From contig NZ_WWJT01000788.1 of assembly GCF_009865385.1 (NCBI RefSeq), positions 16,578 to 80,577 on the forward strand: a stretch of DNA of 64,000 nucleotides, in the 5' to 3' direction. The position numbers and the translations under genes were made by a program. The stretch is from Streptomyces sp. SID486 (lineage in GTDB: Bacteria > Actinomycetota > Actinomycetes > Streptomycetales > Streptomycetaceae). The notes beneath the pieces were generated by a model, which worked only from the letters and a program-made list of their open reading frames with translations, was not told where the DNA came from and searched no databases. This document shows positions 8,760 to 17,791 of this stretch, piece after piece; the first letter of the stretch is position 1; every line of letters starts with the position of its first letter.

Positions 8760-9426
8760 GCATGAAGCTAGTTGAGGGCGGGTGACCGCCGGACGGGTGC
8801 GCCGGGTAAACCACCCGAGCGTATTGCGCTGAGGTCCGGCGCCAAGGCGAGTGCGCGGGTAGCCGACCGCTGACAGCAAAGAGATGTACCGCAGAGAGCT
8901 GATGGCGTCGGACCGCACCACGACGACATCGGCGCGCCGAAGGACAACCTCAATCTGAAACGATCAGCAAGACGGCATCGAAGGTCACGCCTGCGGGCCG
9001 ACGTCAGCGCACACCCGAGCCGACCAGGCCCTGTCCGGCGGACCATGCGGCTTGGTGGCCGAGGTTCGTCGGCTGAGGCATGGGGCACGAACCGCGAGTG
9101 GTCGCTCCGGAAACCGCGTCTACCGCCGTCGGACGGTCGGGGAGGCCGGCGGTGCGACCACCGCATGATGATCGACGGAATCCCGTTCCGCGTGCGATCG
9201 AGCCCCGGCAGCCGCTCGCTCCACGGGGCGGCCATGGCCTGCCTCGGCTTCGTCGCGGTCCGCTGACGGCGTGATGTCGACGACGATCAGGCCGCCGTCC
9301 AGCAAGGCAGCGGCCGGTGCTGAAGCGCCGGAGCTTCGCACGCCGGAGTCCGACGGCTGACCGGTCGACGACGTGCACGGTGACGTACAGGTCTCCAGGC
9401 GCACCGCCGTTTTTGCCGGGCCGACG
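8760..9426. other. Non-coding and decayed sequence
   Basis: About 670 bp without an intact gene. Open frames on both strands lack starts with binding sites and change frame often. The only recognisable content is the IS5-type first-ORF remnant at 9063-9230. The promoter of the SGNH gene presumably lies at the left end. Confidence 0.55.
9063..9230 (+). pseudogene. IS5-family transposase first-ORF remnant (tentative)
   Basis: In one + strand frame the translation reads SAEAW, then LPPSDGRGGRRCDHR and MMIDGIPFRVRSSPG. This fits the N-terminal DUF4096-like block of IS5 first ORFs (LTDEQW ... LLP...GRGRRWxDHRxVINGILFRxRTGxPW). The usual WRDLPERYG continuation is not seen in frame. It lies on the same strand as the second-ORF remnant at 7268 but in the wrong order, so the two cannot come from one simple insertion. 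Confidence 0.5.
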
Positions 9427-10350
9427 TCAGCGGGCGGCCCGGCGGGACCGCCCCAGCTCCCGGTGGACCGCCCAGGCGTCCCCGACCGGGCCCACGTGTC
9501 CGAGCTTGTCGGGGTTGGCCACCAGGTGGATCGTCCGGATCCGGCCGTCGATGACGTCGAGTGTCATGGTGTGCAGCACCCTGCCGTCGCGGTCGCGGAA
9601 GACCGCGCCCGGCCGGCTGTTGACCTCGTGCGGTTCGAACGTCACACCGAGCCGGGCCATGCTGGGGAAGACGGAGCCCAGCAGCCGGGACACGCGCTCG
9701 GCGCCCGTGACGGCCTGGGCCAGCTGCGGCGCCTTGCCGCCGCCGTCGCCGGCCATCGAGACGTCGGCGGAGAGCAGTTCCCGCAGCCCGGTGACGTCGC
9801 CCTCGCGGAGGGCGCCGAAGAACCGGGAAGCCAGTTCCTCCCGCTCGGTGCGGTCCGCCTCGAAGCGGGGCCGGCCCTCGGTCATGTGGCGCCGGGCCCG
9901 TACCACCAGCTGGCGGCAGGCCGCCTCCGAGCGGCCCACCGCGGAGGCGATCTCGGGGTAGCCGAAGTCGAACACCTCCCGCAGCACGAAGGCCGCCCGC
10001 TCCAGCGGGCTGAGGCGTTCGAGCAGCAGCAGGGCCGCCATGGACACCGAGTCGGCCAGCTCCGCCGACCGCGCGGGGTCCTCGTAGGGGTCGGCGAGCA
10101 GCGGCTCGGGGAACCACGGCCCGGCGTAGGTCTCCCGCCGGACGCGGGCCGAGCGCAGGACGTCGATGGAGAGCCGGGTCACCGTGGCGGACAGGAACGC
10201 CTTGACGGACCTGGGCCGGGTCGGGGACGCGGAGTAGCGCAGCCAGGTCTCCTGGACGGCGTCCTCGGCCTCGCTCACGCTGCCGAGGATCCGGTAGGCG
10301 ATCGAGAACAGCAGGGGCCGCAGCTCCTCGAACTCCTCGGTCCCGCTCAC
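9427..10350 (-). CDS. ECF41-type RNA polymerase sigma factor (SigJ-like) with SnoaL-like C-terminal domain
   Basis: A 307-residue alternative sigma factor. Region sigma2 spans about 8-75, sigma4 about 105-160, and a SnoaL-like domain about 165-295 that is known in this class to control activity in place of a separate anti-sigma factor. Two class signatures are present: the linker motif WFPEPL (79-84; usual form WLPEP) and DGGGK (202-206). The GTG start overlaps the stop of the DoxX-like gene upstream as GTGA, so the two are co-translated. ECF41 genes are usually paired with an oxidoreductase, decarboxylase or DoxX-type gene that the factor activates; the neighbour fits that rule. Confidence 0.93.
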   Translation of the reverse strand: MSGTEEFEELRPLLFSIAYRILGSVSEAEDAVQETWLRYSASPTRPRSVKAFLSATVTRLSIDVLRSARVRRETYAGPWFPEPLLADPYEDPARSAELADSVSMAALLLLERLSPLERAAFVLREVFDFGYPEIASAVGRSEAACRQLVVRARRHMTEGRPRFEADRTEREELASRFFGALREGDVTGLRELLSADVSMAGDGGGKAPQLAQAVTGAERVSRLLGSVFPSMARLGVTFEPHEVNSRPGAVFRDRDGRVLHTMTLDVIDGRIRTIHLVANPDKLGHVGPVGDAWAVHRELGRSRRAAR

Positions 10351-10712
10351 AGGAATCGCCCCCCGGCGACGAACGCGGCAAGTGTCAGGTAGGCCAGGTT
10401 CAGCAACACGAACGCGGACTCGCCGCGACGGCCGTGGGTGATCATCGCACCGATCATCAGCGCGATCCAGCACAGGGCGGTCACCGGCACCAGCACCGGG
10501 ACGACGCCCAGCGCGGCGGGCAGGACCAGGCCGGCCGCGGCCAGGAGTTCCAGCACGCCGAGGGTCTTCACGAATCCCGTGCCGGCGTCGCCGGTCCAGC
10601 CCCCGCCGTGCGCGGCGGCCAGCTTCTCCTTCGGCACGAACGTCTTGGTGACGCCGCCGAGCAGAGCCACCGCCGCCAGCAGTCCGGCGGCGAGCCACAG
10701 GACGAGGTTCAT
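10347..10712 (-). CDS. DoxX-like integral membrane protein
   Basis: About 121 residues with four predicted membrane helices (about 2-20, 45-65, 70-90, 98-118), the length and topology of DoxX/DoxX-like proteins. Two ATGs occur in tandem at 10715 and 10712; the second has the better distance (6 bases) from a GAGGAG ribosome binding site, so it was chosen. It is the first gene of a two-gene unit with the ECF41 sigma factor and is its likely regulatory target. The biochemical role of the family is poorly known (redox or quinone-linked functions have been suggested). Confidence 0.85.
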   Translation of the reverse strand: MNLVLWLAAGLLAAVALLGGVTKTFVPKEKLAAAHGGGWTGDAGTGFVKTLGVLELLAAAGLVLPAALGVVPVLVPVTALCWIALMIGAMITHGRRGESAFVLLNLAYLTLAAFVAGGRFL

Positions 10713-10746
10713 CATCCGCTCCTCGATCGGGGAAGGTCGTACCCCC

Positions 10747-11970
10747 CTACGACGAGACAGCCGTCCCGCCCGTGACACGCCCCGGCGTCCGGTGCAGCCG
10801 GATCCGGCGGAACTCCATCGACTCGTACGGGCCCCGGACACCGGTCTCGTAGAGGACCCCGATCGTGCCCGGGGCGAGCTGGACGAGGTCGGAGTAGGCG
10901 GCCGGGCGGGACGTGAGGGTGCCGAGCGCGGTGAAGGTGCGTCCGGCGTCCGCGCTGCCCCACAGGGCCAGGGCGCGGCGGGCGTACGGTACGGACGGCG
11001 CGGAGAACAGCAGGGGCGCCCCGGGGCCGCGCGCCTGCAGGACGCTGCCCTGGACCACGGGGACGGCGTCCAGGGCCGGCTGGGGGGCGTAGGGGCGGTC
11101 CAGGGTCCGGCCGCCGTCGCCGGAGTAGGTGTCGAGCCGGTTGCCGGGGGCGGTGCCATTCTGGTCGCGGGAGCTGAAGTAGACGCGGCCGTCCGGGAGC
11201 TGGGCGGCGCTGGTCTCGTTGGCGTTGGTCACGCCGTCGTACCCGTCGTCCACGAAGCCGAGGTGCCAGTGGCCGCCGCCGTCGTCGCTGTAGAGGGCGT
11301 GCCCGCCGTAGTACCTGGCCTCCTGTCCGGTGTCGCGGGAGCCGGCGGGCGGGGCCGCGGAGTGGTTGGCGGGGACCAGCAGCCGGCCGGGGTGCGGGCC
11401 CCGGGTGAGCGCGACCGCGTGGCCGGGGCCGGTGGCGTACCAGCGCCAGCCCGGCCGGGTCACCTCGGCCGTGATGTCCCGGGGGGCGGTGAAGCGCCGG
11501 CCGTCGTCCCAGCTGCGCTGTACGAAGACCCGGCGGCCCTGGGCCGGTGTGACCTGGCCGCGCATGATCTGCGCCTCTGTCACGGTCCCGGCGTTGGCGC
11601 AGGTCACCAGGACGACGGCGCCGGTGCGCGGGTCGACGACGGGGGCCGGGTTGCCCCGGGTGTGGCCCCGCCCGGCGGCCACCACGCTCAGCGGGCCCCA
11701 GGTGCAGCCGTCGTCGGTGGAGCGGCGCAGGACGACGTCGATGTCACCGGTGTCCGCGGCGCCGCCGCGCCGCCCTTCGGCGAAGGCCAGGACGGTGCCG
11801 TGCCGGGTCTTCACCACGGCCGGGATGCGGTAGACGGCGTAGCCGCCCTGCCCGGAGACGTACGGCGTGGAGGACCCGCAGCCGCCGGGCGCGGCGTGCG
11901 CGGGGATCCGGACGGTGAACGAGGTGAGGAGCACCAGGCCGGCGAGGAGGGAACGGCTGCGCGGGGTCAC
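10747..11970 (-). CDS. Secreted exo-alpha-sialidase (BNR/Asp-box protein)
   Basis: A 407-residue six-bladed propeller enzyme of the GH33 type that releases terminal sialic acids. Signal peptide at 1-26 (cleavage after AHA). The catalytic arginine lies in VYRIP (47-50). Asp boxes of the S-x-D-x-G-x-T-W type recur as STDDGCTW, SWDDGRRF, SDDGGGHW, SGDGGRTL and SADAGRTF. NETSAAQLPDGRVYFSSRDQ holds the usual Glu/Arg residues, and the Tyr of the catalytic pair is probably in LYETG near 375. Length fits a single-domain bacterial sialidase without a carbohydrate-binding module. It lies 4.4 kb from the importer/DapA-family operon, which raises the question of a shared sialic acid pathway. Confidence 0.9.
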   Translation of the reverse strand: MTPRSRSLLAGLVLLTSFTVRIPAHAAPGGCGSSTPYVSGQGGYAVYRIPAVVKTRHGTVLAFAEGRRGGAADTGDIDVVLRRSTDDGCTWGPLSVVAAGRGHTRGNPAPVVDPRTGAVVLVTCANAGTVTEAQIMRGQVTPAQGRRVFVQRSWDDGRRFTAPRDITAEVTRPGWRWYATGPGHAVALTRGPHPGRLLVPANHSAAPPAGSRDTGQEARYYGGHALYSDDGGGHWHLGFVDDGYDGVTNANETSAAQLPDGRVYFSSRDQNGTAPGNRLDTYSGDGGRTLDRPYAPQPALDAVPVVQGSVLQARGPGAPLLFSAPSVPYARRALALWGSADAGRTFTALGTLTSRPAAYSDLVQLAPGTIGVLYETGVRGPYESMEFRRIRLHRTPGRVTGGTAVSS

Positions 11971-12020
11971 GCCCTGATGCTGCCCGCGGGGAGGGCGCCG
12001 CTCTTACTCCGTTCGGGTGG

Positions 12021-12716
12021 TCAGGACGGGGTACGGGCCGCGGCCAGCAGGCGGGTGACGTCGTCGGCGCAGATCGTGAGAGCCGCGCCGACGGTGACGA
12101 GGGCGTCGCGTTCGGCGGGGGTGTAGGGGCCGTCGGCGAGGGCGATGCGGGCGGCCTGGAGGAGCAGGGACTCGCGGCCGGCCGGGGCCAGGTGCGGGGC
12201 GAGCGGGTCCAGGGCCTCGTGCAGCTCTATGGTCAGCCCGGCCCCGCAGGGCTGCTCGAAGAACCGGCCGGTGTCGGCGGCGAGGGCCTCGACCAGGGCG
12301 GCCAGCTGGTCCTCGGTGCAGTCGGCGAAGCCGGCCGCGCGGACCGCGGCGGCGGCCGTCTCCAGGGCCGGGCGGGCACAGGTGCCGCTCGCGGCGAGCA
12401 CGGCGAGGGCGACGGTGTGCACGGCGTCGCGGAGCATCGCGGAGAACCGCCGGGTGGTGGGGTGGTCCAGGACCTCGGTGCCGAAGTGGTCCTGGCAGGC
12501 CGCGCACTCGACGACCGGCCCGGTGGCGCCGCGCGGCAGGACGGGCACGCCGAGCAGGGTGAGCCTGCGGCGGCCGGTGAGCCGCTGGTAGTTGCGGTCG
12601 CCGCCGCAGCCGGGGCAGAAGAACTCGCCGTCCCCGACGGGTGTCCACGCGGTGCGGGTGCCCAGGATGCGCGCAGCCCTGGCGGCACGGCCGTCTCGTC
12701 CCCGTACTGGCAGCAC
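12021..12716 (-). CDS. TerB-family protein with N-terminal zinc ribbon
   Basis: A 231-residue cytoplasmic protein. The N-terminus has two CxxC pairs (C34/C37 in FFCPGCGG and C71/C74 in ECAACQ), a zinc ribbon. The rest (about 85-228) is an all-helical TerB-like domain with acidic patches such as CTEDQL and ALADGPYTPAERDAL. The GTG start at 12716 follows a strong GGAGGT at 5-base distance. The family is named after tellurite resistance, but most members have no tested function; no other ter genes are nearby. An inverted repeat at 12758-12776 lies just upstream. Confidence 0.85.
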   Translation of the reverse strand: MLPVRGRDGRAARAARILGTRTAWTPVGDGEFFCPGCGGDRNYQRLTGRRRLTLLGVPVLPRGATGPVVECAACQDHFGTEVLDHPTTRRFSAMLRDAVHTVALAVLAASGTCARPALETAAAAVRAAGFADCTEDQLAALVEALAADTGRFFEQPCGAGLTIELHEALDPLAPHLAPAGRESLLLQAARIALADGPYTPAERDALVTVGAALTICADDVTRLLAAARTPS

Positions 12717-12757
12717 GTCGCACCTCCGTAACCGCGCGGCAACATCGCCGTGCTGGC

Positions 12758-12776
12758 GTGATGTTAGCCACATCAC
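12758..12776. promoter_or_regulatory. Inverted repeat upstream of the TerB-like gene, operator candidate
   Basis: GTGATGT and ACATCAC (7-base exact arms, 5-base centre) lie 42 bp upstream of the TerB-like start codon on the minus strand. Spacing and symmetry suit a repressor site that overlaps the promoter. No regulator gene is adjacent. Confidence 0.4.
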
Positions 12777-12846
12777 CTCGGCGGAGTCAGTACCCCGTCG
12801 GAGACCTTTCCGTGACCGGAGGGGCGTGATGGCTGACAATCGACGG

Positions 12847-12878
12847 CGCCCCGGCCGCCGTGAGTGGCGGCCGGGGCG
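12847..12878 (-). terminator. Terminator of leuA
   Basis: Exact 13-base GC-rich arms (12847-12859 and 12866-12878) with a 6-base loop, starting 24 bp beyond the leuA stop. Strong hairpin without a T-run, as is normal for this genus. Confidence 0.75.
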
Positions 12879-12901
12879 TCGAAAGGCCCGGTGGGACGGG
12901 G

Positions 12902-14638
<1,737 letters not shown>

Positions 14639-14657
14639 TCAGGGTGTCCGGAAGGAC

Positions 14658-14700
14658 GGCCGACGACGCAACGCCAAGCTCCGCGGGGAGGGAGTCGGCC
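14658..14700 (-). promoter_or_regulatory. Leader-region stem, putative leuA attenuator element
   Basis: GGCCGAC (14658-14664) pairs with GTCGGCC (14694-14700) within the transcribed leader between the leader peptide and leuA. A second small stem (GTCC/GGAC) overlaps its leuA-proximal arm, which allows alternative foldings. The position right after the leader peptide stop is what leucine attenuation requires; the exact competing structures were not computed. Confidence 0.45.
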
Positions 14701-14704
14701 TCGA

Positions 14705-14752
14705 CTACAGGCCCTCGCCGCGGCAGCTAAGAAGAAGCAGCCAGGAACGCAT
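14705..14752 (-). CDS. leuA leader peptide (attenuation)
   Basis: A 15-codon reading frame, MRSWLLLLSCRGEGL, that starts at the ATG at 14752 and ends with TAG at 14705. Four consecutive leucine codons make ribosome progress depend on charged leucyl-tRNA. It sits between the leuA promoter region and leuA on the same strand. Leucine leader peptides of this kind upstream of leuA have been described in Streptomyces. Too short for routine gene finding, but the run of Leu codons at this place is strong evidence. Confidence 0.85.
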   Translation of the reverse strand: MRSWLLLLSCRGEGL

Positions 14753-14957
14753 GATGCTCCGCAGCCTAGCCGAGCCGCTCCGGGGCGCGCGGGCCTGTCC
14801 CAGTATGCGGGACCCCACGGCAAATCAGGACAAAAAGTGCGCAGCACCACATCGCCCTACCACACCGTCACGGAGCGTCGCGCTCCCTGTCCTGGTATTT
14901 CACCAATCATGGTGGCAGGTAGTGACACCGACATCACACAGTGCAATGGTGCCGGAC

Positions 14958-16028
14958 ATGACGACCAACGGGGGCTTCCAGCCCGTCTTCTGCACGATCG
15001 TCCCGCCCCACGTCCTGGACCGGCTCGCCCGCCACGAGGACCCCGCCCTGTCCGGCCCCGCCCGCCGGTCCCTGGAGCACGACGCCTACCAGCGCACCAA
15101 GCGCCGGCTGACCACGGTGATCGGCGCCCCCTCCGCCGCCGCGCCCGCGGGCGCCGCCGCCGACCGTCCGCACCGCACGGTCTACGACGCCGGGCACACC
15201 CAGGACCTGCCCGGCACCAAGGTCCGCGAGGAGGGCTCCGAGCCCGGCTCCGACGCCACCGTCAACCGCGCCTACGCGGGCCTCGGCGCCACCTTCGAGC
15301 TGTACCTGAAGGCGTACGGCCGGCACTCCATCGACGACCACGGGCTGCCGCTCGACGCCACGGTGCACTTCGGCGAGGGCTACGACAACGCCTTCTGGAA
15401 CGGCGAACAGATGGTGTTCGGCGACGGCGACAACGAGATCTTCCTCGACTTCACCATCCCGGTGGACGTCATCGGCCACGAGCTGACCCACGGCGTCACC
15501 CAGCACACCGCCAACCTGACCTACTTCGGTCAGTCCGGCGCGCTCAACGAGTCGGTCTCCGACGTCTTCGGCTCGCTGATCAAGCAGTACACGCTGGGCC
15601 AGACCGCCGCCGAGGCCGACTGGCTGATCGGCGCCGGCCTCCTCGCCCCCCGCGTCACCGGCACCGCGCTGCGCTCGATGAAGGCCCCGGGCACGGCGTA
15701 CGACGACGACGTCCTCGGCAAGGACCCGCAGCCGGCGACGATGGACGACTACGTCCACACCGGCCGCGACAACGGTGGCGTGCACATCAACTCGGGCATC
15801 CCCAACCACGCCTTCTACCTGGCCGCCACCGCCCTCGGCGGCCACGCCTGGGAGAAGGCCGGCCAGATCTGGTACGACGTCCTCACCGGCGGCGAACTGG
15901 CGGAGGACGCCCTCTTCGCCGACTTCGCCAAGCTGACGGTGAAGGCGACCCGGGAGCGGTACGGCGCCGGGGACGAGGCCCAGGCCGTGCAGAAGGCGTG
16001 GGACCAGGTGGGGGTGCGGAGTCTGTAG
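14958..16028 (+). CDS. M4-family metalloprotease, protealysin-like
   Basis: A 356-residue zinc protease of the thermolysin family with no signal peptide. The short N-terminal precursor carries the protealysin-type motif FCTIVPPHVL (11-20), unlike the 200-residue propeptides of secreted thermolysins. Zinc ligands and catalytic Glu are in HELTH (174-178) with the third ligand in GALNESVSD (E198); the catalytic His is in GGVHINSG near 280. Two in-frame ATGs occur (14946 and 14958); the second gives the conserved N-terminus, and neither has a strong ribosome binding site. The next gene encodes an emfourin-type inhibitor 21 bp away. Probably made in the cytoplasm and exported or released by another route. 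Confidence 0.92.
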   Translation: MTTNGGFQPVFCTIVPPHVLDRLARHEDPALSGPARRSLEHDAYQRTKRRLTTVIGAPSAAAPAGAAADRPHRTVYDAGHTQDLPGTKVREEGSEPGSDATVNRAYAGLGATFELYLKAYGRHSIDDHGLPLDATVHFGEGYDNAFWNGEQMVFGDGDNEIFLDFTIPVDVIGHELTHGVTQHTANLTYFGQSGALNESVSDVFGSLIKQYTLGQTAAEADWLIGAGLLAPRVTGTALRSMKAPGTAYDDDVLGKDPQPATMDDYVHTGRDNGGVHINSGIPNHAFYLAATALGGHAWEKAGQIWYDVLTGGELAEDALFADFAKLTVKATRERYGAGDEAQAVQKAWDQVGVRSL

Positions 16029-16049
16029 ATCCGTACTAGACATCCACCC

Positions 16050-16316
16050 ATGCGCATTCGAGTACGACGCACGGGCGGTTTCGCGGGCATCGAGCGCCGG
16101 GCCGAGGTGGACACCTCGGCCCGGCCCGACGCCGACGAGTGGCAGACCCTGGCCGGACGGGTCCTCGCCACGGGCCGGGGCACCCCGCCGGCGGGGGTCC
16201 CGGACGGCTTCGGCTACGAGATCACCGTGGACGGCCGCACGGTGTACGCGGCCGACCCCCGACTGTCGGACGACGAAAGGGAGTTGGTGTCGAGAGTCCT
16301 GAAGGAAGGCGCGTAG
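16050..16316 (+). CDS. Emfourin-like inhibitor of protealysin-type proteases
   Basis: An 88-residue cytoplasmic protein, MRIRVRRTGGFAGI at the N-terminus, which matches the first strand of emfourin (M4in), a tight-binding inhibitor of protealysin. The family is defined mainly by linkage to a protealysin-like gene, and here it follows one by 21 bp on the same strand. Likely co-transcribed to keep the protease silent inside the cell. Identification rests on the motif, size and neighbour rather than a search. Confidence 0.82.
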   Translation: MRIRVRRTGGFAGIERRAEVDTSARPDADEWQTLAGRVLATGRGTPPAGVPDGFGYEITVDGRTVYAADPRLSDDERELVSRVLKEGA

Positions 16317-16374
16317 CGGCCCGTCCCGCTCCCGCCCGTTGACTTCGGCCGGCGGGGGTACGGATGATCCGCCC

Positions 16375-17688
16375 ATGGCGACTGACACCGGCACCGAGAT
16401 CCCCCGGTTCCCGGCCGGCTTCCTGTGGGGCGTGTCGACCTCCGCCCACCAGATCGAGGGAGCGGCCGACGAGCGGGAGCCGTCCGTCTGGGACGTGTTC
16501 ACGGCCGAGCCCGGCCGGGTGAAGGACGGTTCGACGGCGGCGGTGGCGTGCGACCACTACCACCGCTACCGCGAGGACGTGGCCCTGCTGGCGGATCTCG
16601 GGATCGACGCCTACCGCTTCTCGGTCTCCTGGCCCCGCGTCGGCTCCCCGGGCGGCCTGGACTTCTACGACCGCCTCGTGGACGAGCTGTGCGCGGCGGG
16701 CGTGCGCCCGGTCCCGACCCTCTTCCACTGGGACCTGCCCGCTTCCCTGGACTGGCTCCGGCGGGACACCGCGGCCCGGTTCGCCGACCACGTGAGCGTG
16801 GTGGCGGACCGCCTCGGCGACCGGGTCACGAAGTGGATCACCCTCAACGAGCCCGCGGAGCACACCCTGCTCGGGCACGCGCTCGGCGCGCACGCCCCCG
16901 GCAGGCGGCTGCTCTTCGACGCCCTCCCGGCCGCCCACCACCAGCTCCTCGCCCACGGCCTCGCGGTACGGGCGCTGCGCGCGGCCGGCGCCACGGACAT
17001 CGGCATCGCCAACTCCCACGGCCCGGTCCGGGCCGCCTCGGCGGAACAGGCCGACGTGGAGGCCGCGGACCTCTACGACCTCCTGCTCAACCGGCTCTTC
17101 GCCGAGCCGGTCCTCCTGGGCGCCTACCCGGACGGCATCGGCGAGCTGATGCCGGGCGACGTGGAGGCGGACCTGAAGGTGATCGCCGAACCGGTCGACT
17201 GGTACGGCGTCAACTACTACGCGCCCTCGCGGGTCGGCGCGCCGGGAGACGGCGACACCGAGTACGGCGGCCTCACGCTCCCGGACGGGCTCCCCTTCTC
17301 CCTGCGGGAGATCGAGGGCCGCCCGGTCACGGACTTCGGCTGGCCGGTGGTCCCGGAGGGCCTCACCGAACTGCTCACCGGCTTCCGCGACCGCTACGGC
17401 GACCGGCTCCCGCCCGTGATCATCACCGAGAACGGCTGCTCCTACGAGGGCCTCGACGACCAGGACCGCATCACCTACCTGGACGCCCACATCCGGGCCC
17501 TGCACACGGCACTGGCGGCCGGGGTCGACGTGCGCGGCTACTTCGTGTGGTCCCTGCTGGACAACTTCGAGTGGGCGGAGGGCTACGCCCGCCGCTTCGG
17601 CCTGGTGCACGTGGACTTCGAGACCCTCACCCGCACCCCGAAGTCCTCCTACCACTGGTTCCGGGAGGTGCTGCGGGCGCAGAGGTGA
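16375..17688 (+). CDS. Family 1 beta-glucosidase
   Basis: A 437-residue retaining beta-glycosidase (GH1), cytoplasmic (no signal peptide). The N-terminal signature FPAGFLWGVSTSAHQIEG is complete; the acid/base Glu is in TLNEP (E159) and the nucleophile in ITENG (near 352). SLLDNFEWAEGY and the C-terminal PKSSYHWF are family-typical. It hydrolyses beta-glucosides such as cellobiose or plant glycosides; the exact preference is not readable. The start at 16375 was preferred over an in-frame ATG 36 bp upstream, which would add residues without family homology. It lies 58 bp after the emfourin gene but is probably a separate function. Confidence 0.93.
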   Translation: MATDTGTEIPRFPAGFLWGVSTSAHQIEGAADEREPSVWDVFTAEPGRVKDGSTAAVACDHYHRYREDVALLADLGIDAYRFSVSWPRVGSPGGLDFYDRLVDELCAAGVRPVPTLFHWDLPASLDWLRRDTAARFADHVSVVADRLGDRVTKWITLNEPAEHTLLGHALGAHAPGRRLLFDALPAAHHQLLAHGLAVRALRAAGATDIGIANSHGPVRAASAEQADVEAADLYDLLLNRLFAEPVLLGAYPDGIGELMPGDVEADLKVIAEPVDWYGVNYYAPSRVGAPGDGDTEYGGLTLPDGLPFSLREIEGRPVTDFGWPVVPEGLTELLTGFRDRYGDRLPPVIITENGCSYEGLDDQDRITYLDAHIRALHTALAAGVDVRGYFVWSLLDNFEWAEGYARRFGLVHVDFETLTRTPKSSYHWFREVLRAQR

Positions 17689-17791
17689 CCCGCCGGACGA
17701 GGACGACCGCGCACCGGACGAACCTGCCGGGGAGCCGCTCCCCCCGCGGCGCGCGTCGTCCCTCGAGTGACCGCGGGGCCGGGCCGGGTGG

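Noticed and set aside
7240..9300. A single composite IS5 element carrying the SGNH hydrolase gene
   Set aside because: The two transposase remnants are on the same strand but in the wrong order for one element, and no matching terminal inverted repeats or target duplications were seen.
16339..16374. An upstream ATG for the beta-glucosidase gene
   Set aside because: It would add 12 residues (MTSAGGGTDDPP) that lie in the spacer and have no family similarity.
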